From the NCBI GenBank assembly GCA_030629485.1, contig DAOVOW010000103.1, positions 1 to 6,724 of the forward strand: 6,724 bases of DNA, read 5' to 3'. This document shows, piece by piece, positions 1-6,011 of the stretch. The position numbers and the translations under genes were made by a program. The stretch's first letter is position 1. Every line of letters starts with the position of its first letter. The notes below the pieces were generated by a model. The model was not told the origin of the DNA. It searched no databases and was given only the letters and a program-made list of their open reading frames with translations. Source of the DNA: a bacterium. Its GTDB lineage: Bacteria > Zixibacteria > MSB-5A5 > GN15 > FEB-12.

Positions 1-3000
1 AGATCATAGATGGCAAACTCAACCCGCGATGCCTCCCGACCCAGGAAGTACCGAATGGTAGTTGCGCCGTCGACCACCGGGTTAGGGTAGTTGTAGAATT
101 TCTCTTCCGGAAACAAATCGGAAAACTGCTTAGGCGCCGCTAGGTTGGTTGCATCAAAGGCAAAACTTCCCTCGGGATCATGGCCACCCATAGGCCAGAA
201 GTTGGAGACGGTGTCTGCGGCAACCTCCCAGGCGTAGAACCAACCGTCGGCGCCGAGATAAGCCAGCCATCCTGCCCCGGAAGTATCGGCGAAGATCACT
301 GAAGACCCCGCGCCGCGTTCACCACCCGATAATGGGAATCCGTACGACAAGTTCGGCCCGAACGAATAGATGTTACCGGCGAAAGTGGGGAAGACCAACT
401 CAGGCTGGCCGCCTTTTTCGATGTCTGCGATTACCGGCGCGGCGATAACAAAGTCTTCATAATAGTAGCCTAAGACTTTGATGGAATCATAGTCATAATG
501 CCAACGGTCGTCAATCTCGATCGGATAGCCGGTCAGCAGGGTCAACTCGCGGTTAAATGCGTACACGGCATTGGCGCCGCCAATGATGAGATCGGGGTAC
601 CCGTCGAGATCGATATCCCCGGGTACGGGATTGGTGGTGAAGGTGTAGCCGGTCTCTCTGGAGGCACTCAGCGTGAAGGGAGATGCAGACGCGGCCGCTG
701 TTAGATCTATCGAGATCAGTACGGCGCCTCCGTCGTTCGAGAAAGCTACCACCTCCGGAATGTGATCACGATCGATATCCACCAGAATCGGTCCCCAGTT
801 GTAAAAACCATCCATGGTATAGGCAACGCTGTCGAGGCCGTCGAGAAACCACAGCCTTGTTTGCGCCGATCGACCTTCCCGCAGAGAATCTCCAGCCAGA
901 AGCAGGAGATTTCCATCAAGGCGACAGATGCCGTGATAGGTCTCTTCGTCGAAATCATACAAGTCCTGGACAGTCGGGCTAAGGTCTTCCTTCAGATAGA
1001 CGTGGCCTTTGTCGGTCAGAACCCATAAGCGATCACCAAAGGACAAAGCGATGGGCGCACCCGAAGTGGAAAAATAGTCCTGACCGGGTATCGCCGGATC
1101 GGCCAAACCGTTCGAGTTGCCGTCAAATGGTCTGAAGATGGCAACTCTTCCCGCGCCTCCGACCGGATAGCCTACCACGACAAACTTCTCCGGGAGACCC
1201 AGTCCAAAATCACCGGTGACCGGGCCAGCCGAGATTTCCTCCGGTGTTTCTGCGAACAACGGTAAGGGGTGCGGCCGGCCGGTGCTGTCGTAGACCGATG
1301 CATAACTCGTGTCATAATACGTGCTGCAAGGGTCACACTGCGATATCTGATGTATAAAGTTCTCGCCATCCAGAGTGACGGCCAGGAGGTTTCGTCCCGA
1401 GGCGAAGATGATTTCATCGACGCCGTCCAGGTTTATATCGTCAACGATAGGCGACAGGCCGAGAACGGGGTATCCCGCCCGCACCGGAAAACCGTCGACC
1501 AGTCCATCGGTCTGGAGGTCAAAGGTGATCACGGTGTCGATCCTTCGGCCCGGGCCGGCCGGTCTCAGCCGACCGATATGTTCGATTCTGACATGGGTGT
1601 TGTTTCCGGAGTTATCTATCGCCGGTGGGTTGGTATTGGGTGTGAAGTAGCGTTTGCGGTCGTCGCGAAACATATCTTCGGCCGATCCATAGCGCCGCTG
1701 ACCGGTTTCATAGTATCCACTCATATCCACCACACCGTCGGCTTCTATTAGCCGGATGAAACGCCGCGAAGGATCCCACTGCAGCTTGTTGTCTTCGAAA
1801 TTGACCACGGTATCACCGGTTTTCCAGTCATAGTTCAGTCCCGCCACTCCTTCGTCGACATGGTAAATCAACAGTCCGCTTCCCGGCAGGAGAAAGTCGT
1901 ACTCCCCGGTAAACTCTCGGGTGACCGTATCCACCGGATACTGGATGACGCCGGTAGCACTGTCGGCCAGTAGCCCGGTGACAATGTCGGGGAAGAGGTC
2001 GTCGACCCGATTCTCGATCAGGTAATACTCATTCTCGGAGATAGGGACACGGGCAATCTTGGTGGCGTCAGTGGCAATCTCTGCTGCTGCAATATAGATA
2101 TCGGTCCCGGCCCGGAAATCGACCACATCTACAAACCCCAGAAAAGCGCGCGACCAGGCGCAAGGATAGACCGGGATGGTCCCGAAAGCGCCGCCGGCGT
2201 CGAAGCCGAAGTCAACGCTGGTGTGAAAGCCGTTGTGATCCATGAGCGCGAAGTCGCCGAGGTTGGTGATGAAGTAATCGGTTCGGTACAGATCGAGCAA
2301 CCCCAGTTGGTGACCGAACTCGTGGGCGATCACAGCGTTCATCGCCGTGGCGCGGTTATCTTGATTGGTCGTCTCGGGCAGGATCAACGCATTCCAAATA
2401 GTGGTCGAATCGTTGTCGACGCGGAGGGTATCAAAGAACACACTGTCCGGTACGAAGTTTACATAGCCGGTGAACAAATCAGAACAGGTCGGCGGGAACC
2501 CAATATCGGTCTGACGGTCACTCCCGGCATGAAACAGAAAGTACGAGTCATAGTTGTAGAACTTGATCTCCGGCGACACTGAGTCGGCGACCTTGAAACA
2601 GTCGACGAAATAGTGCACCAAACCGAATATGACAGTGTCGAATTGTTGCTCGGCAGGCAGGCTGGTGCCACAGATGCCATACTCGCTCATTCTTTCCGGC
2701 AACCGATAAGCAGAGTCGCGGCTGGGCGGCCAGATGTCCCAGTCGAGAGTGATTTTGCCCTCGCTGACTGTTTCCCAATAGATCTTGAGCGCCTCCAGAT
2801 GGGCATCGAAATAGAGCGAGTCATGCGGGGGCGGATCGATCCAGTGTTTGATACGGTCGTAGTAGGCGGCAGAGTCAGCGGGGTTGGCCAGCGGCCGGGA
2901 AAGATCGATCTCTCCGTTACCGGTGGTGTTGGGGTCGTCCGTCTCTTCGGCCTGGAAGTTGAACCTCATCACCAGAATGTCGATCGTACGCAGCGGCTGA

Positions 3001-3233
3001 GCCAACCCCTTGGTCGGCAGCGACCATGGTGACTTGCGCTCCAAACCAAAGTCTATCGAGCGAGCGCGACGCTGCGCCAGCGAGTGGTGCTGCACCTTGT
3101 TATCGGTCACGCTGTTCTCATCCCGCTGGCGCGTTCCATAAAGCAAACGATCGCCCGCTTGAGCCGGCAGGGCCAGTGCGGCTACCAGTATGACAGCGAA
3201 GAGTGTTCGGATTATGTCGATTTTTGACTGCAA
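1..3233 (-). CDS. Secreted M6-family zinc metalloprotease with FG-GAP-like repeats and sorting tail (partial)
   Basis: 1077 residues from a TTG start, open at the window's lower edge; no stop or frameshift was met on codon-by-codon reading. Signal peptide 1-26 (TLFAVILVAALALPAQA, cleavage before GD). The catalytic region opens near IDILVMRFNFQ (84-94). The zinc site is HEFGHQLGLLD (His304, Glu305, His308, Asp314), followed by ALMDHNG (Met331), a Met-turn-like element. EYYLIENR (402-409), GLLIYHVDE (453-461) and RLIEADG are characteristic of the M6 (immune inhibitor A-like) family. The C-terminal half carries FG-GAP/VCBS-like loops: DINLDGVDEI (599-608), VDIDRDHIPEV (818-828) and GDIDLDGYPDL (872-882), probably calcium-binding propeller blades. 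The sorting tail begins YNYPNP (1047-1052); some 60 more residues are expected beyond the edge. It lies 17 bases behind the PorV-like gene and is probably exported by the type IX system as a surface or secreted protease. The substrate is unknown. Confidence 0.9.
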   Translation of the reverse strand, partial: MQSKIDIIRTLFAVILVAALALPAQAGDRLLYGTRQRDENSVTDNKVQHHSLAQRRARSIDFGLERKSPWSLPTKGLAQPLRTIDILVMRFNFQAEETDDPNTTGNGEIDLSRPLANPADSAAYYDRIKHWIDPPPHDSLYFDAHLEALKIYWETVSEGKITLDWDIWPPSRDSAYRLPERMSEYGICGTSLPAEQQFDTVIFGLVHYFVDCFKVADSVSPEIKFYNYDSYFLFHAGSDRQTDIGFPPTCSDLFTGYVNFVPDSVFFDTLRVDNDSTTIWNALILPETTNQDNRATAMNAVIAHEFGHQLGLLDLYRTDYFITNLGDFALMDHNGFHTSVDFGFDAGGAFGTIPVYPCAWSRAFLGFVDVVDFRAGTDIYIAAAEIATDATKIARVPISENEYYLIENRVDDLFPDIVTGLLADSATGVIQYPVDTVTREFTGEYDFLLPGSGLLIYHVDEGVAGLNYDWKTGDTVVNFEDNKLQWDPSRRFIRLIEADGVVDMSGYYETGQRRYGSAEDMFRDDRKRYFTPNTNPPAIDNSGNNTHVRIEHIGRLRPAGPGRRIDTVITFDLQTDGLVDGFPVRAGYPVLGLSPIVDDINLDGVDEIIFASGRNLLAVTLDGENFIHQISQCDPCSTYYDTSYASVYDSTGRPHPLPLFAETPEEISAGPVTGDFGLGLPEKFVVVGYPVGGAGRVAIFRPFDGNSNGLADPAIPGQDYFSTSGAPIALSFGDRLWVLTDKGHVYLKEDLSPTVQDLYDFDEETYHGICRLDGNLLLLAGDSLREGRSAQTRLWFLDGLDSVAYTMDGFYNWGPILVDIDRDHIPEVVAFSNDGGAVLISIDLTAAASASPFTLSASRETGYTFTTNPVPGDIDLDGYPDLIIGGANAVYAFNRELTLLTGYPIEIDDRWHYDYDSIKVLGYYYEDFVIAAPVIADIEKGGQPELVFPTFAGNIYSFGPNLSYGFPLSGGERGAGSSVIFADTSGAGWLAYLGADGWFYAWEVAADTVSNFWPMGGHDPEGSFAFDATNLAAPKQFSDLFPEEKFYNYPNPVVDGATTIRYFLGREASRVEFAIYD
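78..95 (-). other. YNYPNP start of the sorting tail in the M6 protease
   Basis: Residues 1047-1052 read YNYPNP, followed by VVDGATTIRYFL and VEFAIYDL up to the window edge. This is the usual opening of the FlgD-like/type IX type A tail and matches the motif in the PorU-like protein upstream. Confidence 0.8.
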
Positions 3234-3241
3234 AGGAACGA

Positions 3242-3247
3242 TCTCCT
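3242..3247 (-). promoter_or_regulatory. Ribosome binding site selecting a TTG start
   Basis: AGGAGA on the minus strand lies about nine bases before TTG at 3233-3231. An in-frame TAG at 3248-3246 overlaps this site, so the protease cannot start further upstream. No ATG or GTG codon occurs in frame before the signal peptide, which leaves the TTG as the only reasonable start. Confidence 0.8.
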
Positions 3248-3250
3248 AAA

Positions 3251-5998
3251 CTATAGTAAAACCGAAACCGAGACACGCAGCGTGTTTTTGAGTGACTCCG
3301 TCGATCCGCTGGGGATATAAGAAAAATCGAACTTGAACTTGTCAAGAAGTGACAAACCCACCCCCAGTGTCATGGTTTTGACAGCACCCTCTTCGTCATG
3401 AATATATCCGGCCCGCAGCGCAATGATATTGGCATACAGGAACTCCGCTCCGGAGTTGAGAATGAGTTGTTTCAACTCCTCGCTTAAGCCGTCATCCATG
3501 CCGACCAGGATTTTGTTCACGTCCGAGGTCACCAGCAGTTGGTAGTATTCGGACTGAAGTAACTTGTAGGCGAAACCGATAGCCAGGTTGCGCGGCAGGT
3601 GGTCAGCCTGAGCGGCATCGATATAGGCCATCTTGGGACCGAGGTTGGTGAGAGCCATCCCCAGGGTCAGACGATGCGACAGCAGATACATCAACCCGAA
3701 ATCCACGGCAAACCCGGTGGCTATACCCTTGCCCTTTTCCAGACCGGCGCCCACGTCGGCCAGTTTTGAATACAGAAACTTGGTCGACAGGCCTACTTTC
3801 AAACGCTGCGTAAGGGCGGTTCCGTAGGAACCGGTAAAGGAAATGTCAAAACTGTCAAATGTGCCCTCCTCTACGGCCGATTCGCTCGTACGGATAAACT
3901 CTCCGTAGGAGATGAAGGTGATGTTGCCGCCGAAAGTTCCCCACTCCTCACTCGAAGCCACGAACGACGCAAACTCGTAGTATACGTCGTCGGTGAGTTC
4001 CGGCAGCCACTTTACATGCATCAGTGTAATCTGTGACAGGGCGTTGGCCTTGGTGACGATCTTGTCATCACCGACCAGCCACAGTTCATCTTCCACCGCG
4101 TACACGTCGGCGATCGGTCGGCGATCCAGGCCTCTGATATTGGCCCGTTCCCAGTAATAGCCGTCATAAGCTAACAGGCCGACATCGGTCGCAAAGAAGA
4201 GTCGTTCGCCACTACGGGTGATATCACGAATACGCGCCGCTGCGGGGTTGCGATACATCTTCACTCGGCGTCCCACTACGAGAGGGTCGTCATCGAGATC
4301 GTTGATATCTTTCAACAACTCAACATAGGCTTGGCGGTCAGTACTGTCTTTGTGCTTCTTGACATCGACCAGTTGGTCAAAGGTCTCGCCCTCTTTCATG
4401 CGATAGTCACGGTATCCGGGCATCGTCCAGGTCGATCCGTCGAAATACAGCAGACCATAGTCGGTGCCTATCCAGACACGATTGTCAGGTCCGCCGTAGA
4501 TGGCATTGACCTTGCCCTTGATCGAGGCCAGGTAGGGCGCCCGCACGATGTTGCCGGGCTGAAGTCCGTCGGCGGAGGCAGTGTCGGGAGCGCTTGGGTT
4601 GTCGTTTACTGACGGCGCACCGGCGGAGTCAGGGGTGGCGGTGGAATCAGACGTTGAGTCGGCGCTGTTGAGACCGTCGGCCACCATTGACATTATATTC
4701 ATATTGCCGTCGTTTGATCCGGCTGGGTCCACCATGCCCAGACCGCCGGTAGCCTCGTTGGCCTGTTGGAATTTGTCGAGATAGACCTTTCGCTCGGCGG
4801 GAGAGCCGTAGACGGCAAAGCGCTCGGCAATCGATTCCGGGGTATCGTCGAGGGCGATCTTGTAATTCATGCTGTTGGACCATATCCGCCCGTCGAAATG
4901 GTAGAGGTCGCCGCCAACAACAATCCAGAGATCGTTCTGTGAACGACCACCGATCGCTTGTACCGGCCCGCTGGGCAATTGATCGACACCTTCAACCGGC
5001 GCCAGCCGCCGGCCGAAGAACCGAACCGGACCGCTGCTGGTGCCGATGATAGCCATACTCTGGACGGTATGGATGGATAGTATGGTGTCGGAGGGGAGTC
5101 CATCCACAATCGACAGTGTCTGCCAACTATGACGGTTGTAGACGACAAGACCGTCGTTGGTCCCAACCAGCAAATTGTCGTCAACCGCCGCTATGGCCGA
5201 CGGCTCACCGGTATAATTGACGCCGTAGGGAACAATGAGTTCTTCTTTGATGAACCGTGAGCGCGCCTTTTCGACGGCCACCGCGATTCGGTCGGCTTCC
5301 ACCTCAGCCAGACTGCTGTCTTTCAGACCGTCCTTGAGATAACGCTCAATGTCATTTACCCGATCCCAATTGATGCGGCACTCATTATAACCGGCCAGCA
5401 AAGTATCCAATAATGACTGAAGAGATTCCGACCCGGAGTAATCTGTTTCCATGGCTGCAATAACCCTGGATTTGAGATCCTCAAGGTAGGCGTATTCCTT
5501 CTTATTATTGACGGCCGCCACTCGCTCGACCATGCCTTGCAAACGCTCCTCGTCGGTCACGTTGAAGTAGGATGACAGAATCTTCTTGACTGTTTGATCC
5601 GTCTTGGTGCTGAACTGCTCATGGACAAACCAATCCTTGTTATCAAAGCGCACCAACCCGGTCGGGGTCAAGGCCCAGATTTCATAGGCTGTGTAGTCCG
5701 CGGCGCCACCTTGCTTAAGCGTCGCTATCGCTTTCAACGGTCGGAAGCGTTCCGGGATTCGCGCCTCTATCCATGAATCGGCCAGGGGGTATGCGCCCAA
5801 CCCGGCGGGATTCCAGTGGGTGGCGGTGGCGTCATCGGTAATAGCCACATACGCCTCGCCCATGGCCGCGGCGCGCGCACCCGGCGCGATTCTGAGATAA
5901 AGCACGGCGGCGTTTGATATATCCGCCCAGGTATCCCCTGCCGGCACCAGTGAAACTATCACGACGGCCAGCAAGAAAAGTATCGGGTATCGCTTCAT
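3251..5998 (-). CDS. porV: PorV-family outer-membrane protein with inserted beta-propeller and LysM-like modules
   Basis: 915 residues from ATG at 5998. Signal peptide MKRYPILFLLAVVIVSLVPA-GDTWA (1-25), then the PorV/FadL-type hatch: RIAPGARAAAMGEAYVA (36-52), DDATATHWNPAGLG (55-68). The barrel resumes at ITLMHVKWLPEL (657-668), which matches the 'SxxHTEWLADI' first strand usual in PorV, and continues with GNITFISYGEFIRT, FDFGLMYLL-like strands and TNLGPKMAYIDAAQADHLP (784-802), a strong PorV-family signature. Without residues 69-655 the protein would be about 328 residues, a normal PorV length. The inserted block is a propeller with three LysM-like inserts (see separate entries). In the type IX system PorV is an outer-membrane barrel that binds cargo tails and delivers them to PorU, which fits the upstream neighbour. 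A PorQ-like or other paralogue role is possible. The reading frame is unbroken, so a natural fusion is more likely than an assembly error. The last residues (VSVSVLL) lack the usual terminal aromatic. Confidence 0.82.
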   Translation of the reverse strand: MKRYPILFLLAVVIVSLVPAGDTWADISNAAVLYLRIAPGARAAAMGEAYVAITDDATATHWNPAGLGAYPLADSWIEARIPERFRPLKAIATLKQGGAADYTAYEIWALTPTGLVRFDNKDWFVHEQFSTKTDQTVKKILSSYFNVTDEERLQGMVERVAAVNNKKEYAYLEDLKSRVIAAMETDYSGSESLQSLLDTLLAGYNECRINWDRVNDIERYLKDGLKDSSLAEVEADRIAVAVEKARSRFIKEELIVPYGVNYTGEPSAIAAVDDNLLVGTNDGLVVYNRHSWQTLSIVDGLPSDTILSIHTVQSMAIIGTSSGPVRFFGRRLAPVEGVDQLPSGPVQAIGGRSQNDLWIVVGGDLYHFDGRIWSNSMNYKIALDDTPESIAERFAVYGSPAERKVYLDKFQQANEATGGLGMVDPAGSNDGNMNIMSMVADGLNSADSTSDSTATPDSAGAPSVNDNPSAPDTASADGLQPGNIVRAPYLASIKGKVNAIYGGPDNRVWIGTDYGLLYFDGSTWTMPGYRDYRMKEGETFDQLVDVKKHKDSTDRQAYVELLKDINDLDDDPLVVGRRVKMYRNPAAARIRDITRSGERLFFATDVGLLAYDGYYWERANIRGLDRRPIADVYAVEDELWLVGDDKIVTKANALSQITLMHVKWLPELTDDVYYEFASFVASSEEWGTFGGNITFISYGEFIRTSESAVEEGTFDSFDISFTGSYGTALTQRLKVGLSTKFLYSKLADVGAGLEKGKGIATGFAVDFGLMYLLSHRLTLGMALTNLGPKMAYIDAAQADHLPRNLAIGFAYKLLQSEYYQLLVTSDVNKILVGMDDGLSEELKQLILNSGAEFLYANIIALRAGYIHDEEGAVKTMTLGVGLSLLDKFKFDFSYIPSGSTESLKNTLRVSVSVLL
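4301..4405 (-). repeat. LysM-like insert C in the propeller
   Basis: Residues 532-566, eight residues after blade tryptophan W524. YRMKEGETFDQL matches 'YxVKxGDTLxxI', and the second helix ends in LLKDIND (N566). The closing element PLVVGRRVKMYRNP (572-585) follows without a long insert, so this is the most compact copy. Copies A, B and C have 35, 35 and 34 residues between the opening aromatic and the asparagine, which supports a common origin. Confidence 0.6.
4565..4732 (-). other. Ser/Asp/Pro/Ala-rich disordered linker
   Basis: Residues 423-478 are low complexity (for example SADSTSDSTATPDSAGAP) with many Asp, Ser, Thr, Ala, Pro and Asn and almost no large hydrophobic residues. It is most likely an unstructured acidic loop. 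It interrupts LysM-like copy B between its helices and its closing PGNIVRAP strand. Confidence 0.75.
4757..4864 (-). repeat. LysM-like insert B in the propeller
   Basis: Residues 379-414, six residues after blade tryptophan W373. YKIALDDTPESIAERF closely follows the LysM opening 'YxVxxGDTLxxIAxRY', and a second helix ends in FQQANE (N414). The closing element appears to be LQPGNIVRAPY (479-489), matching 'LxPGxxLxIP', but only after a low-complexity linker of about 60 residues. This is the clearest LysM resemblance of the three together with copy C. Confidence 0.6.
5249..5506 (-). other. Helical, possibly coiled-coil stretch within insert A
   Basis: Residues 165-250 are rich in charged residues and leucine, for example LEDLKSRVIAAM, LQSLLDTLLAGY and IERYLKDGLKD, with no glycine/aromatic strand pattern. 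Two to four amphipathic helices are likely. The stretch separates the start of LysM-like copy A from its probable closing strand. No known domain recognised. Confidence 0.5.
5507..5614 (-). repeat. LysM-like insert A in the propeller
   Basis: Residues 129-164 of the PorV-like protein, six residues after the blade tryptophan W123. It reads FSTKTDQTVKKILSSYF, then a helix ending in AAVN. The D134-x-T136 pair, I140 and N164 sit where LysM has 'GDTLxxIA' and the conserved 'N'. The usual closing 'LxxGxxLxIP' is delayed by about 85 residues and may be EELIVPY (252-258). This is the weakest of the three copies. Confidence 0.45.
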
Positions 5999-6000
5999 TT

Positions 6001-6010
6001 CCTTCTCCTC
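6001..6010 (-). promoter_or_regulatory. Ribosome binding site of the PorV-like gene
   Basis: GAGGAGAAGG on the minus strand precedes ATG at 5998, with GAGGAG six bases from the start codon. It decides the start: a longer in-frame reading from TTG at 6022 would overlap the porU-like stop, lacks a good Shine-Dalgarno sequence and would put eight charged residues (SINEEKE) ahead of the signal peptide. Confidence 0.8.
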
Positions 6011-6011
6011 A

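Larger units (their letters stand above)
4034..5794 (-). other. Large propeller insertion in the PorV-like protein
   Basis: Residues 69-655. Seven blade-like units can be read, each with a 'LWIGT-xxGLLxFDGxxW' pattern as in two-component-regulator propeller repeats: EIWALTPTGLVRFDNKDW (106-123), NLLVGTNDGLVVYNRHSW (275-292), MAIIGTSSGPVRFFG (315-329), DLWIVVGGDLYHFDGRIW (356-373), RVWIGTDYGLLYFDGSTW (507-524), RLFFATDVGLLAYDGYYW (599-616) and ELWLVGDDKIV (638-648). Seven is the commonest blade number for such folds. The count is by eye, and the short last blade could be paired with the first to close the ring. No kinase or receiver domain is present, so the propeller is not part of a signalling protein here. 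Confidence 0.7.

Noticed and set aside
1545..1563. GC-rich palindromic stretch (cggcccgggccg) as a hairpin or regulatory site
   Set aside because: It encodes RPAGPGR within the protease, has no T-run, and fits chance self-complementarity of GGC/CCG codons.
1269..1751. Plus-strand open frame of 160 codons
   Set aside because: It lies antisense to the M6 protease, whose frame carries recognisable family motifs throughout; the plus-strand product shows no domain or ribosome binding site.
2613..3032. Plus-strand open frame of 139 codons
   Set aside because: Antisense to the protease's N-terminal half; shadow of a GC-rich coding frame with no supporting signals.
4034..5794. Propeller block as part of a two-component sensor
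   Set aside because: The repeats resemble regulator propellers, but no membrane helix after them, kinase or DNA-binding domain is present; the flanks are a PorV-type barrel.
5999..6011. Short gaps between genes as promoter or terminator sites
   Set aside because: The 13- and 17-base gaps are filled by ribosome binding sites and have no room for a promoter or hairpin terminator.
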